Below are positions 17,238-27,296 of a stretch of DNA of 64,000 nucleotides, one piece after another. The notes beneath the pieces were generated by a model. That model was not told the origin of the DNA and made no database searches. It worked only from the letters and a program-made list of their open reading frames with translations. This DNA is from Haematobacter missouriensis (GTDB lineage Bacteria > Pseudomonadota > Alphaproteobacteria > Rhodobacterales > Rhodobacteraceae). Position numbers and translations under genes: made by a program. Positions within the stretch are counted from its first letter, which is position 1, and each line of letters begins with the position of its first letter. The stretch spans positions 60,180-124,179 of the forward strand of contig NZ_JFGS01000012.1 of NCBI RefSeq assembly GCF_000740775.1, given 5' to 3'.

Positions 17238-17296
17238 GGAGCGACACGACCGGGGGGGGGTCCTGCCCGGCCCTGTGGCCGGACAGGAGCATGACA

Positions 17297-19732
17297 TCAG
17301 GCGTCGGGAAGCGCGAAGGCGATCACGTAATCGCCCCGGTCCATCGACTGGCGCGCGCCACCGGCGGAGATGACCACATATTGCTTGCCGGTCTTGGGCG
17401 AGAGATAGGTCATCGGGCCGCCCTGGCTGCCGACGGGAAGCGGGGCCTTCCAGATCTCCTTGCCCGTGGCTGCGTCCCAGGCGCGCAAGTAGTAGTCCTG
17501 CGTCCCTGCAAAGAAGACGAGCCCACCCTGCGTGGCGAGCGTTCCGCCCAGCGTGGGCAGACCCACCGGGATCGGAAGCCCCATCTTCATTCCCAGCGGG
17601 CCGGTTTCTTCCACCGTGCCCACGGGAACCTGCCAGGCGATGCTGCGGGTCTTCAGGTCCACCGCGGTCAGCGTGCCGAAGGGTGGCTTTTGGCACGGAA
17701 TGCCGAGGGGCGAGAGGAACCGGTTCTTGACCACCGCATAGGGCGTCCCGCCAAGCGGCACCTGACCCATGCCGGCATTGGGAGATTCGCCGCCGTCCGA
17801 CAGCGATGCGTCCTGCTGCTGCGGCACCATTTCCACCCAGAGACCCAGGCGCATGTCATTGATGAAGAGGAGGTCGTTGTTCGGGTCGACCGACACGCCG
17901 CCCCAGTTCATGCCGCCAAGCGATCCCGGGAAGCTCAGCGAAAGATCGACGTCGGGCGCGGTATAGAGCCCTTCGTAACGCATAGACTTGAAGCTTATCC
18001 GGCAGATCAGCTGATCAAACGGCGTGGCCCCCCACATGTCCGATTCAGTCAACGTCCGTGCGCCGATCTGCGGCATGCCGACCGAAACGGGCTGGGTGAG
18101 CGCGTAGGGTTCGTTGGGGATCGTGGCGGGTTTGACCGCCCGCTCTTCGACGTCGGTGAGCGGCTGGCCGGTCGCGCGGTCGAGCACGAAGATCTGGCCG
18201 GCCTTGGTCGCCACGACCAGCGCGGGGATCCGGCTGCCGTCCGGTTGGGGGAAGTCGATCAGGGTCGGCGCCATGGGAATGTCGAAATCCCACAGGTCGT
18301 TGTGGACCGTCTGATAGACCCATTTCTCCTGCCCGGTCGTCGCGTCGAGCGCGAGGATCGTGGCACCGTATTTGTGGTCCATCGCCGTTCGCGTCACACC
18401 GTAAAGGTCGACGGAGGGAGAGCCGAGCGGCAGGAAGACCGTGTTGGTCGCCGGATCATAGCTCGACCCGGACCAGACGTTCGCGGAGGAGCGGGTATAG
18501 GTCTCACCGGGGGCAAGCACCCTGTTCGGCGTCTCGGATCCGGTGTCGAAGGCCCAGCGGAGCGCGCCGGTGATCACGTCGAAGCCGCGGATCACGCCGC
18601 CCGGCATGTCGACCTGCACGTTGTCCGCCACTCGACCGCCGATGACGATGGTGGTTCCCGCCACGGTCGGGGCGGCGGTGAGGGTGTAGTAGGCCTTGTT
18701 CGCGATGTCGCCGATTCCCTCCTTCAGGTCGACCACGCCGTTTGTGCCGAATTCCGTGCAGAACGCGCCGGTGTCGGCGTCGATGGCAAAGAGCCGGGCA
18801 TCGATCGAATTCATGATGATGCGGCGTTCGCAGGTCGCGCCTTCGGGAAGCACTGCCGGCAGGACGGGAGAGGCCGCCGGAGCGGTCGGCTGGGGCAGGG
18901 GCGCCGTCACGTCGAAGTAGGCAAGGCCCCGGCAACGTTCCCAGACCCCGCCCACCGTGGCGTTGATGTCCGTGCGCCAGATCTGCGCGCCGGTATCCGC
19001 GTCGAGCGCGATCACGTTGTTCTTGGGCGTGCAGAGGAAGACCTTGTCGCCCACCTGAAGCGGCGTCAGCTGATCCTCGGCACCCGAGCCGGTGGACAGC
19101 GGAATGTCACCCGTCCGGTAGGTCCAGGCGACCTCCAGCCGGTCCACGTTGTCCACGTTGATCTGATCAAGCGCCGCAAACCGGTCGTTCGTCGCGCCAT
19201 TGCCGTAATGCGCCCAGTCCTGCTGCTGCGTCTCGGGCGTGACGGCGACCCGGCGCGCGGCCGGGGCGGAGGCCGTGACTTCGGGGTGAATGGCGAACAT
19301 GGAGGCAAAGCCCGCGACGCCTGCCGCCAGCAGCACGACCGCGCAGGCAAGCGGCCCGAACGGACGCGCTGTCCGCCCGTCCGCCCGGTTCAGCACCGGC
19401 AGGGTGGCAAGAACCAACCCGGCCCCGATCGTCATGGCGAGCAGTCGGGAGATCAGGCCCCAGTAGTCCAGGCCTACGTCATAGAGCGACCAGATGACGG
19501 TCGCGGCATAGGTGGCAAGGAAGATCCACGCGCCCGCGGGCCGGCCGCGGACGATCTGGATCGCCGCAAGCAACAGGCCGACACCGGCAAGCAGGAAATA
19601 CCAGCTTCCGCCGAGGGTGACGAGCTTGCCGCCCCCGATGATGAAGAAAAGCCCGGCTGCGGCGAGAACGCCTCCGAGCACCCAGAGCCAGATTCTGGCC
19701 ACCGTTCCCGGCGGACCGTCAGAAGTCGTCAT
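17297..19732 (-). CDS. Membrane-bound PQQ-dependent dehydrogenase, glucose/quinate/shikimate family
   Basis: An 811-aa quinoprotein. Residues 1-135 contain four to five hydrophobic helices that anchor the enzyme and pass electrons to ubiquinone. The rest is a periplasmic eight-bladed propeller with repeated Trp-docking motifs, for example [20 protein letters not shown] and [10 protein letters not shown]. The end [22 protein letters not shown] is characteristic of the family. Substrates are aldoses or quinate/shikimate; sequence alone does not separate them. The enzyme needs PQQ, but no pqq genes lie in the window. The downstream ABC importer is probably co-transcribed. Confidence 0.92.
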   Translation of the reverse strand: MTTSDGPPGTVARIWLWVLGGVLAAAGLFFIIGGGKLVTLGGSWYFLLAGVGLLLAAIQIVRGRPAGAWIFLATYAATVIWSLYDVGLDYWGLISRLLAMTIGAGLVLATLPVLNRADGRTARPFGPLACAVVLLAAGVAGFASMFAIHPEVTASAPAARRVAVTPETQQQDWAHYGNGATNDRFAALDQINVDNVDRLEVAWTYRTGDIPLSTGSGAEDQLTPLQVGDKVFLCTPKNNVIALDADTGAQIWRTDINATVGGVWERCRGLAYFDVTAPLPQPTAPAASPVLPAVLPEGATCERRIIMNSIDARLFAIDADTGAFCTEFGTNGVVDLKEGIGDIANKAYYTLTAAPTVAGTTIVIGGRVADNVQVDMPGGVIRGFDVITGALRWAFDTGSETPNRVLAPGETYTRSSANVWSGSSYDPATNTVFLPLGSPSVDLYGVTRTAMDHKYGATILALDATTGQEKWVYQTVHNDLWDFDIPMAPTLIDFPQPDGSRIPALVVATKAGQIFVLDRATGQPLTDVEERAVKPATIPNEPYALTQPVSVGMPQIGARTLTESDMWGATPFDQLICRISFKSMRYEGLYTAPDVDLSLSFPGSLGGMNWGGVSVDPNNDLLFINDMRLGLWVEMVPQQQDASLSDGGESPNAGMGQVPLGGTPYAVVKNRFLSPLGIPCQKPPFGTLTAVDLKTRSIAWQVPVGTVEETGPLGMKMGLPIPVGLPTLGGTLATQGGLVFFAGTQDYYLRAWDAATGKEIWKAPLPVGSQGGPMTYLSPKTGKQYVVISAGGARQSMDRGDYVIAFALPDA

Positions 19733-19855
19733 GTGTATTTCCCTTCGCTAGGATACCCGGGGAGGCGGGTTGCCGAAGATTTAGCGCGGGTCCGTAGCGT
19801 GCGAAGAGCGCAAAGTCCAGAAAGAGGGGTGAACCAAGATAAGGGGGCGCGACAG

Positions 19856-19981
19856 GCTACGCATGACACGGGTGTGATCGCGGAAGCCGCCGACCGCGTT
19901 GTCGTGATGTATGCCAGCCGCGTGGTGGAGGTCGGGCCGGTTCAGGCGGTGCTGACCTATCCGCGCCACCCCTATCTATAG
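19856..19981 (+). pseudogene. Fragment of an oligopeptide/dipeptide ABC ATPase (OppD/DppD type)
   Basis: About 40 codons encode [20 protein letters not shown] and then [20 protein letters not shown] before a TAG. These match the H-loop and the region after it in OppD/DppD ATPases (THDLGVVAE, ADRVAVMYAG, HPYT). The Walker motifs and the C-terminal oligopeptide domain are absent, so it is a stranded fragment beside IS debris. Confidence 0.7.
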
Positions 19982-20243
19982 GCGCGGCCTGATGGGGTCC
20001 ATTCTTCCCCTCTAGCTGTTTGCTCCCCCGGTTGATGGCGGGTTCCATTCATTGGATGGAAGAACGTCCTATGGGACGAATTCGTCGCGGCAGTGTGGCG
20101 GCGCGCCAGCTTTGGCAGAACGGTATCGACCCTATGAAATTCACCTCCGATAAGGACCATTTTCGTTATTGTCCGGTGATCTGGAGTAATTTCGCTGCCG
20201 CCAGCGGTTTGGGATCGGGTGGCCATCGAGGTGAAGGATTGAG
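19982..20243. other. IS-rich debris
   Basis: A short frame from 20071 begins MGRIRRGSVA, like the start of some transposases, but it does not continue into a recognisable domain. The stretch separates the ABC ATPase fragment from the next transposase remnant. Nothing functional is supported. Confidence 0.35.
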
Positions 20244-21072
20244 GTGAAGTTTCGACGCTTCAACCTCAAGCCATACGAAGACCCCCGACGACCAAGAGCA
20301 ACATGGACCTGTCCGAGCGGCTCGCCAAGCACCATCAAGGTGACTTCCGCGCACGATCGCGGAGGTCGTGCTGCCTGGGCGTCGATGAAGAGCTTCCACA
20401 CGAAGGAAAGCGCGACCTCCGACGGAGGCGACGATCCGGGCGGTCTGCCCACATCTCCCCCTGACCAGTCCACCGCCGAGCCCAACGAGATGCCCCGCCC
20501 CACACGCTGCCACCGCAACGCCGAGTCGACTTCCGTGGCGAGCGGCGTTCCAACGCGACCCATGCCTCGACGACCGATCCGGAGGCCCGGCTCTTCAAGA
20601 AGTCACCTGGCACCGGAGCCATGTTGTGCTTCATGGGACATAGCCTGATAAAGAACCGCTCCGGCCTGACCATGCAGGCCGACCTGACCTGCGCAGACGG
20701 CCACGCCGAACGCCGGGGCGCCGTCGACATGCTTCACCGCCATTTGCCCGGATCGACCCGGCGCCTGACACTGGCGGCAGACCGCGGCCATGATAGCGCT
20801 GACTTCGTCGCCGAGCCGCGCCAGATGGTCGTCACGCCGCACGTTGCCCGGAAGTCCCGGCACTCTGCCATCGACGGCCGAACCACCCGGTACCCCGGCT
20901 ACGCCAAGTCGCAGCGGCGCCGGAAGAAGATCGAGGAACATTCGGCAGGGTGAAGACCGTCGGCGGCATGACTCAAACCCTGTATCGCGGCATCGAGCAT
21001 GTGCGCGCCCGCTTCACCTTGGCGATGGCGGCCTCTAACCTGGCCAGACTGCCGAAACTGCTCGCAGCCTGA
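20244..21072 (+). pseudogene. IS5-superfamily (DDE) transposase, frameshifted remnant
   Basis: The original protein can be followed in three frames: AWASMKSFHTK; then, after a one-base loss near 20523, VDFRGERRSNATHASTTDPE, KSPGTGAMLCFMGH, AIDGRTTRYPGYAKS and RRKKIEE; then, after another shift, RARFTLAMAASNLARLPKLLAA and a stop at 21072. These motifs belong to the rhizobial/rhodobacterial IS5-type transposases. The sequence ACTTTTTCAG at 21158-21167 resembles the inner part of a terminal repeat and may mark the right end. The element is inactive. Confidence 0.75.
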
Positions 21073-21407
21073 GCCGGAAAGCGGCTACTCGGACTGCTAT
21101 CCTCGCACACCACGCAGCATCGAGCCTTGCTTGGGGGGAAACCGTTCCGCACAGCAGACTTTTTCAGTGGGCTGTTAGAGTTTGGAAGAGCGCCGTGACA
21201 TTCGCAAATGGCCGCTTCAGCGCTTCGCGTCGGTGCATTCCGCAAGGCACAACCGTTTCTCTCTGCCCGCCCGTCGCGGCAGCGCCATCACCACCGGATA
21301 CCATCGTCCTGAGGCCTTCGACACATGGAGGGCGGAGCCTCTGTCGCCTGAAATCCCAAATCACTGCGCCATTTCGCAACCATGCCTCGTTAACGCGATA
21401 ACGCCAT
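21073..21407. other. Intergenic region with probable IS end
   Basis: It contains ACTTTTTCAGTGGGCTG (21158-21174), a likely degenerate IS terminal repeat. No gene is supported in the remaining bases before the IclR stop codon. Confidence 0.4.
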
Positions 21408-22280
21408 TCAGCCTTCGGAGAAGCCGCGTCGCACTACCAGTTCGTGATCCACGTTTCTTGACCTCGTGACGAAGGCCCGGCTGATGTTTTCTGCGGCGCG
21501 CTGTATCGCTGGCAGAAACTGCGATTTGACCTGCTCGGCGTTCGCCCGCGTCATGGGTGTGCCGACGTTGATGGCCGCGACAGCGCGCCCTTCGGCGTCA
21601 AAAACGGGCACCGCAACCGATATCAGACCCTCCTCGAATTCCCCTTCGACGAGCGCGTAACCCTGATCGCGTACCGTCGCGAGACGCTCTGCAAAAAGGA
21701 CGGGATCGGTGATCGTCCGCGGCGTTACCGGTTTCAGAAGTTCGGGGTTGAGAATTTCATCCAGTTCGGCGGGCGGCAGGTGTGCAAGCAGCACTCGCCC
21801 GAGGGCAGAAACAGCGGCCGGCACCCGCGTACCCACTGAGATCGTGACGCTCTGCACGATCCGCCGGGCCTCTGCACGGGACAGATAAACGACGTCGGAT
21901 CCGTCCAGCACAGCGAAGGAGCAATTTTCCGAAAGTTCCTGCACCACCTCCTCGAGATAGGGCTGAACGATCTCCCGAAAGTTCCAGGTCGAGAGGTAGG
22001 AATAGCCAAGTTCAAGCATTTTGGGCAGCGGGCTGAAAGATTCCTGCTGATTGCTGAGGTATCCGAGCTCTGTCAGCGTGAGCAGGAAGCGGCGTGCCGC
22101 AGCACGGCTGAGGCCGGTACGCTCGGCGACCTCGCTGGTCGTGACCTGCGGCTGATGTTCGGAAAAGAGGCGCAGAACCTCGATGCCGCGTGCGAGAGCA
22201 GAAACGAAGTCAGCCGGCTTGATCTTGCCCGCGGCGTTCGCGGGTTTGCGGCTTGTCGAGGCCTTGGCGATTCTCGCCAT
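21408..22280 (-). CDS. IclR-family transcriptional regulator (PcaR/PobR-like)
   Basis: A 290-aa DNA-binding regulator. A winged HTH spans about residues 28-90 (SEVAERTGLSRAAARRFLLT), followed by the IclR effector domain with VSALGRVLLAHL and INVGTPMTRANAEQ. The pattern FVSALARGIEVLRLF at the N-terminus is typical of the PcaR/PobR branch, which senses aromatic or oxo-acids. The start ATG 22280 follows GGGAG; the frame extends upstream without a better start. It diverges from the ABC/molybdenum-hydroxylase operon. A TTTTCGCAC-N4-GTGCGAAAA palindrome lies between them and recurs at two more promoters, so this protein is the likely regulator of a dispersed regulon. Confidence 0.9.
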   Translation of the reverse strand: MARIAKASTSRKPANAAGKIKPADFVSALARGIEVLRLFSEHQPQVTTSEVAERTGLSRAAARRFLLTLTELGYLSNQQESFSPLPKMLELGYSYLSTWNFREIVQPYLEEVVQELSENCSFAVLDGSDVVYLSRAEARRIVQSVTISVGTRVPAAVSALGRVLLAHLPPAELDEILNPELLKPVTPRTITDPVLFAERLATVRDQGYALVEGEFEEGLISVAVPVFDAEGRAVAAINVGTPMTRANAEQVKSQFLPAIQRAAENISRAFVTRSRNVDHELVVRRGFSEG

Positions 22281-22435
22281 GCGATACTCCCTTGGGTCTT
22301 TGCGGACGGGTTGGGGCCGGGTCTGCAGGAAATGGCGACCGCTGGGCCACGCGATATCGCACAGTATGATGGCATTTCGGGCAATGACAAGATCACATTG
22401 CGGAATGAAAGGACTGATAACGGGCAAAATTCATA

Positions 22436-22457
22436 TTTTCGCACCGATGTGCGAAAA
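22436..22457. promoter_or_regulatory. Palindromic operator, copy 1
   Basis: TTTTCGCAC-CGAT-GTGCGAAAA has perfect 9-bp arms around a 4-bp spacer. It lies between the divergent iclR and ABC-transporter genes, 4 bp upstream of a TTGACA hexamer (22462-22467) with a weak GAATTT -10 element 17 bp further on. The same palindrome recurs at 37765 and 40822. Confidence 0.8.
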
Positions 22458-22517
22458 ATGGTTGACACTTAAGATCTAAGACGCGAATTTTGCTTGTCCG
22501 CAAAAGGAGGAGCCGCT

Positions 22518-23306
22518 TTGGAAGCTCTGAGGATTGAGAAGCTCGTCAAGGAATTTGGCTCCATCCGCGTGCTGAAAGGCATTGATTTAACCGTCAACCG
22601 CGGCGAGGTGGTTGTCGTGCTTGGTTCATCCGGCTCCGGTAAATCGACCATGCTGCGTTGTGTCAACCTGCTTGAGACACCGGACGAAGGTGCGATTTAC
22701 TTGGATGGCCAGAAAATCGGCAGAGATTCGGGCAAAAGGACGGAATATCCCGCGGCAGAGCAGACGAAGGTGCGCGGGCAGGTTGGGATGGTATTCCAGC
22801 AGTTCAACCTCTTCCCCCATCTGACGGTCGAGCAGAATGTGATGCTGGGGCTTCTGAAGGTCCGCAAGCTCGGAGCGGTGGAGGCGCGGGCCATCGCGCA
22901 CACCTGTCTTGACAGGGTGGGAATGGCGGACAAGGCCGGGCGTTACCCTGCCGCGCTGTCGGGCGGACAACAGCAGCGTGTGGCGATCGCACGCGCGGTG
23001 GCTATGCAGCCGACATTGATGCTTTTCGATGAGCCCACGTCCGCGCTCGACCCGGAGCTGGTGGGCGAAGTTCTGAACTCCATGCGGCTTCTGGCCGAGG
23101 AGGGCATGACGATGATCATCGTCACGCACGAACTGGGCTTCGCCTATAACGTCGCGACGCGCGTGGTCTTTCTCCACAACGGCTGCATCCATGAGGACGG
23201 ACCGCCGCATGAGGTGCTCGTTCGCCCCCGGACACCCCGGATGAGGGAGTTTCTCGCGAGCCACTCGCAATTCCGCATTCCCGAGCACAAGATGGCGGCG
23301 GAGTGA
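22518..23306 (+). CDS. Polar amino-acid ABC transporter ATP-binding protein (GlnQ/HisP type)
   Basis: A 262-aa ATPase with Walker A GSSGSGKST, Q-loop VFQQFNLFPHLTV, signature LSGGQQQR, Walker B LMLFDEPTSALDPE and H-loop THELGFA, which together are diagnostic of the PAAT importers. I chose the TTG at 22518 because AAAGGAGGA (22503-22511) is 6 nt upstream; the TTG at 22494 would precede that site. It opens an operon with the molybdenum hydroxylase, binding protein, two permeases and an aminotransferase. The operator at 22436 should control it. Confidence 0.92.
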   Translation: MEALRIEKLVKEFGSIRVLKGIDLTVNRGEVVVVLGSSGSGKSTMLRCVNLLETPDEGAIYLDGQKIGRDSGKRTEYPAAEQTKVRGQVGMVFQQFNLFPHLTVEQNVMLGLLKVRKLGAVEARAIAHTCLDRVGMADKAGRYPAALSGGQQQRVAIARAVAMQPTLMLFDEPTSALDPELVGEVLNSMRLLAEEGMTMIIVTHELGFAYNVATRVVFLHNGCIHEDGPPHEVLVRPRTPRMREFLASHSQFRIPEHKMAAE

Positions 23307-23307
23307 A

Positions 23308-25638
23308 ATGCAGGGCATTGCGCAGACCGCTCATCGGATAGAGGATCGCCGTTTTCTCCGGGGGGAGGGGCGCTACCTGGCCGATATTCGTCCCGAGGGT
23401 TGCACTGCGATGGTGGTCGTGCGCTCTCCACACGGCAATGCACGGATAGGAGGTATAGACACTGCGGTGGCTCTCGCGATGCCGGGAGTGCTCGCGGTCC
23501 TGACCGCTGCGGATGTCGCGACCGCCGGGGCGAAGGCGCTCCCCTGTCTGGCGGAGATAGGCAAGTGGGACTGGGCACGGCCGGTGCTTCCGTCCCGGCC
23601 GTTGCTGGCTGCGGATCAGGTCCGGCATGTCGGGGAGCCGGTCGCGGTGGTGATTGCCGAAACGCCTGACATGGCGCGCGATGCGGCAGACATGGTCGTC
23701 GTCGACTATGAACCGCTGGAGACCTGCGCGACCGTGGAGCAGGCCCTTGCGGGAGAAACAAGCATATGGCCCGAGGCCCCTGACAATATCGGGTTTGACT
23801 GGCATTCGGGTGATGCAGAGCGGGTTGCCGACGCTTTTGCGCGTGCTGCCAACGTCGTATCGGTGGACCTTCACAATAACCGGGTCGCCGGCATGTCGCT
23901 GGAGACGCGCGGTGCGATAGGGGAGTGGGATACGCGCGAGGAGCGGTTCACCCTGTATGTCTCCTCTCAGGGCGGTCATGCGATCCGCCGCATCCTGTGC
24001 CAGAACGTGTTTGGCATTCCAGAGGGGCGGATGCGGGTCATCACGCCGGACGTGGGCGGTGGGTTCGGCCCAAAGATTTTCACCTATCAGGAATATGCGC
24101 TGGTGCTGCTGGCGGCGGCGAGACTGAACCGGCCTGTAAAGTGGGTGTCGGATCGCGGCGAGTCCCTGATCAGCGATACCCAGGGGCGCGCGCAGACCTG
24201 CCGGGCAGAACTCGCGCTCGATGACACGGGCCGCTTCTTGGCAATGCGGTTCGACTGCCTTTCTGACATGGGGGCCTATCCCGGCCAACATGGGCCGAAC
24301 ATCGCCACGGTTGCAGGCGACGGCCTGCATCCCGCGACCTATGACCTGGAGGCCGTGCATGTCCGTGTTCGCGGCGTTTTCACAAATACCCTGCCGACGG
24401 ATTCGTATCGTGGTGCCGGTCGGCCCGAAGTGATCTACGCCGTTGAACGGCTTGTAGATGCGGCGGCGCGCGAGCTCGGCTTCGATCCGGTGGATCTGCG
24501 GCTCAGGAATTTCGTGCCGCGCGGGAAGATGCCCTTCACCACTGTCACGGGGCAGGTCTACGACGATGGGGATTTTGCGCAGTTGACGGCGCGCGCCGTC
24601 GCGCTTTCGGATTTCACCGGGCGCGAGTCGCTTCGGGAAGCGGCACGGGAATGCGGCAAGCTCTCCGGAATGGGCCTGGCTTATTTCATTGATCGCTGTG
24701 GTCGGGGGCTGGATGAATTTGCGGAACTGCGCTTCGATCCGTCCGGTTCAGCAGTGCTCTTGGTCGGCTCGCAGAACAACGGTCAGGGTCATGAGACGGC
24801 CTATGCCAATATCGTGGCGCAGGGTCTGGGATTGGATCGCAATCTGATCCGCGTCGTTCAGGGAGATACGGATCAGGTCGCCTTCGGTCGCGGCACAGGC
24901 GGGTCGCGCGCCCTCGCGGTCGGGGGGAATGCGGTACATCTGGCCACGGGCCGGATACGCGCAAAGCTTGAAGCCATTGCGGCGCATCTGCTGGAGGGTG
25001 ACATTTCGGCGCTCCGGCAGGAGGAAGGGAGGTTCCACCTCACCGGGACGAACCACAGCGTGACGCTGGCAGATTGCGTGCGCGCGGCTTTCGCGCCCTC
25101 GCTCCTGCCCCCCGGCATGGAGCCGGGGCTGTCCATCGCTGCGCATTATCGACCGGAACGTCCAACCTTTCCCAACGGCTGCCATATAGCGCGGGTGGAG
25201 ATCGATATCGAAACGGCGGAGATCCGGCTGACACGTTATGTCGCGGTGAACGACGTGGGCACGATCCTCAATCCCAGGCTGGTGGAAGGCCAGTTCCACG
25301 GCGGTCTGGCGCAAGGCATCTCACAAGCGCTGTTGGAAGAGGTGGTCTATGACCCGGAAACCGCTCAGCCGCTGACCGGTTCACTGATGGACTATTGTTA
25401 TCCGAAGGCAGACGATTTCGTCGCCTTTGAGACGGATTTCGTGGAAATTCCCTGCCGCACCAACCCGCTTGGCGTGAAAGGTTGCGGCGAGGCGGGGACA
25501 ATCGCCGCGCCGCCCGCCATCGCCAATGCGGTGATGGACGCGCTGCGCGACTACGATACGGAGGGCCTTCAGATGCCCTTCACGGCACCAAAGCTCTTTG
25601 CCGTCCTGGCGCGCGGACCCCGCGCGGCGGGAAAGTGA
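23308..25638 (+). CDS. Xanthine dehydrogenase-family molybdopterin-binding large subunit (form II CoxL-like)
   Basis: A 776-aa catalytic subunit of a molybdenum hydroxylase, which inserts water-derived oxygen into a C-H bond of a heterocycle or aldehyde. Visible motifs are VGGGFGPK and GRGTGGSRAL for the pterin cofactor, SYRGAGRPE at the position that distinguishes form II proteins from true CO dehydrogenase (AYxCSFR), and the active-site Glu in GCGEAGTIAAPPA. It starts 2 nt after the ABC ATPase stop. No 2Fe-2S or FAD subunit lies in this operon; the matching small subunits are 15 kb away (40905-42228) behind the same operator. Confidence 0.92.
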   Translation: MQGIAQTAHRIEDRRFLRGEGRYLADIRPEGCTAMVVVRSPHGNARIGGIDTAVALAMPGVLAVLTAADVATAGAKALPCLAEIGKWDWARPVLPSRPLLAADQVRHVGEPVAVVIAETPDMARDAADMVVVDYEPLETCATVEQALAGETSIWPEAPDNIGFDWHSGDAERVADAFARAANVVSVDLHNNRVAGMSLETRGAIGEWDTREERFTLYVSSQGGHAIRRILCQNVFGIPEGRMRVITPDVGGGFGPKIFTYQEYALVLLAAARLNRPVKWVSDRGESLISDTQGRAQTCRAELALDDTGRFLAMRFDCLSDMGAYPGQHGPNIATVAGDGLHPATYDLEAVHVRVRGVFTNTLPTDSYRGAGRPEVIYAVERLVDAAARELGFDPVDLRLRNFVPRGKMPFTTVTGQVYDDGDFAQLTARAVALSDFTGRESLREAARECGKLSGMGLAYFIDRCGRGLDEFAELRFDPSGSAVLLVGSQNNGQGHETAYANIVAQGLGLDRNLIRVVQGDTDQVAFGRGTGGSRALAVGGNAVHLATGRIRAKLEAIAAHLLEGDISALRQEEGRFHLTGTNHSVTLADCVRAAFAPSLLPPGMEPGLSIAAHYRPERPTFPNGCHIARVEIDIETAEIRLTRYVAVNDVGTILNPRLVEGQFHGGLAQGISQALLEEVVYDPETAQPLTGSLMDYCYPKADDFVAFETDFVEIPCRTNPLGVKGCGEAGTIAAPPAIANAVMDALRDYDTEGLQMPFTAPKLFAVLARGPRAAGK

Positions 25639-25667
25639 GCGCACAAGGCCCCAACACGGAGAGAAAC

Positions 25668-26525
25668 ATGACGATCGGCACGTGGATGAAAGCAGCCGCC
25701 GTTGCGGCCGCGTTAATTGCGCCGGGCGCGGCGCTCGCTCAATCGACCTGGGAGCAGATCCAGTCCACCAAGAAGGTGCGGATCGGCTGTGCACAGTCAG
25801 AACCCTGGTGCTTCAAGGATCTGAGCGGAACGACGGACGGCGTGACCGTAACTTCTAACGGCAGTGTCTATCGTGGCGTTGCTGTCGCCCTAGGCAAGTA
25901 TATTGCCGATTCGATGGGGGTGGAGCTCGTGGTCGTGGATACGACCTGGGGCAATGCGGTGGCCGGGCTTCAGGCGAACCAGTATGACTTCATGTTCCAG
26001 CTTGACGCAACGCCCGAACGTGCGATGTCGATCGACTTCGCCGGACCGGTGATGTGGTATCCGGTAGCGCTCGTGGTGAAGGACGATTTCGCACCTACCA
26101 CCTGGGCAGAGTTGAGCGACCCGAAATACCGCCTGGCCGCGCCTGCGGGGACGACTTTCGTGGATGTCATCTCGGAGAAAGCGCCTGCCGCAACGCTCGC
26201 GACCTTCCAACAATCGAGCGAAGCCATCGCCGCCTTTCAGTCCGGCCGCGTTGACGGGGCGGCCTCAACCGGGCCGATGGCGGATGTCACCCGCCTTCGG
26301 CTGAAATCCGGCAAGACGCTCGTGCCGAAGCCTGTGGTCGCGCGTCCCTCCAGCGCCGGGATCCGCAAGGAAACCGACGAACGTTGGAAGAACTTCCTGC
26401 AGGTCGCCGTGACCTATGCCTATGACACCGGCACCACGGACAAGCTCTATCGCGACTTTCTCGCCTGGCGCGGGCTTGACCCCGCCACTGCCGTCTCCAC
26501 GCGGCGAGAAGATCTGATGCGCTGA
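25668..26525 (+). CDS. Polar amino-acid-type ABC transporter substrate-binding protein
   Basis: A 285-aa periplasmic protein of the SBP_bac_3 family. The start ATG 25668 has GGAGAG 5-10 nt upstream. A signal peptide ends near ALA/QSTW. The mature domain has KKVRIGCAQSEPWCFK, then VALGKYIADSMGVELVVVDTTWG, and LQANQYDFMFQLDATPERA, the classic ligand-site arrangement. An unusual Cys pair (IGCAQSEPWCF) occurs early in the mature part. The ligand is probably a charged or cyclic nitrogen compound, given the hydroxylase and aminotransferase in the operon (inference). Confidence 0.9.
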   Translation: MTIGTWMKAAAVAAALIAPGAALAQSTWEQIQSTKKVRIGCAQSEPWCFKDLSGTTDGVTVTSNGSVYRGVAVALGKYIADSMGVELVVVDTTWGNAVAGLQANQYDFMFQLDATPERAMSIDFAGPVMWYPVALVVKDDFAPTTWAELSDPKYRLAAPAGTTFVDVISEKAPAATLATFQQSSEAIAAFQSGRVDGAASTGPMADVTRLRLKSGKTLVPKPVVARPSSAGIRKETDERWKNFLQVAVTYAYDTGTTDKLYRDFLAWRGLDPATAVSTRREDLMR

Positions 26526-26627
26526 GCCTCTGCCCGTTCCTGCCTTGTGCCGGGCGGGCCCATGCTCTCCTCGGGGGTCGGCAAAGGTCTGACCCGGATT
26601 GGAAGCCCTCTGCGGAAGGACGGACAG

Positions 26628-27293
26628 GTGGACTACGTTTGGGACTTTTCCGCCGTCTGGCGGAACATGGATCAGCTCCTCGCAGGGCTGAAGGGTACGG
26701 CGATCCTGACGGTCGCCTGTCTGACACTGGCCCTGCCGCTTGGTCTTGCGCTTGCCGTCATGCGCATGTCGCCGCAACGCCTTATCCGCTGGCCCGCCGT
26801 GGCGGTCGTGGATTTCTTCAGGGCAGCTCCGGCGCTGGTGCTCATCGTCTGGTTCTATTTCGCCTTTCCGCTTATCGCGAATGTGAATCTGGATGCTTTC
26901 GGCGCCGCCTTCCTGGCTATCGGTCTGCAATCCTCCGCTTATATGGCAGAGGTGTTCCGTGCGGGTATGCAGGCCATCGGTCGCGGACAATGGGAGGCCG
27001 CATCCGCCATCGGGCTGACCAAAGCGGCAGCGGTGCGCCATGTCATTCTTCCGCAAGCCGTGCGGCACATGATACCCGTGTTCCTCATCAGATTTGCTGA
27101 GCTGGTGAAGGGCACGACGCTCGCCGGTATCATCGCTTATGGCGAGACGGTCTATCAGGCCAACATGCTGGCCGCTCAAACATATCGGCCTCTGGAGGTC
27201 TTCACCGTCACCGCGCTGGTGTTCTTCGTGCTGATCTTTTCTATCACCGGAGCAGCTCAGCTTCTGAACGCACGTCTTGGGCGGGGAAAGTAA
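26628..27293 (+). CDS. Amino-acid ABC transporter permease
   Basis: A 221-aa inner-membrane permease of the HisM/GlnP type with about five helices. The EAA loop is GRGQWEAASAIGLTKAAAVRHVILPQA. I chose the GTG at 26628 because GGAAGGA is 7 nt upstream and the resulting N-terminus (VDYVWDFSAV) parallels that of the next permease (MGYAWDFSSV). It forms a heterodimeric channel with the following gene. Confidence 0.9.
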   Translation: MDYVWDFSAVWRNMDQLLAGLKGTAILTVACLTLALPLGLALAVMRMSPQRLIRWPAVAVVDFFRAAPALVLIVWFYFAFPLIANVNLDAFGAAFLAIGLQSSAYMAEVFRAGMQAIGRGQWEAASAIGLTKAAAVRHVILPQAVRHMIPVFLIRFAELVKGTTLAGIIAYGETVYQANMLAAQTYRPLEVFTVTALVFFVLIFSITGAAQLLNARLGRGK

Positions 27294-27296
27294 ATC

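Noticed and set aside
17039..19981. Plus-strand open frame of 980 codons
   Set aside because: It is antisense to the PQQ dehydrogenase, whose motifs are complete, and to its upstream region. Only its last 40 codons, outside the dehydrogenase, show homology (to OppD/DppD) and are listed separately.
23308..25638. True carbon monoxide dehydrogenase CoxL
   Set aside because: The active-site loop reads SYRGAGR (form II), not AYxCSFR, so CO oxidation is unlikely.
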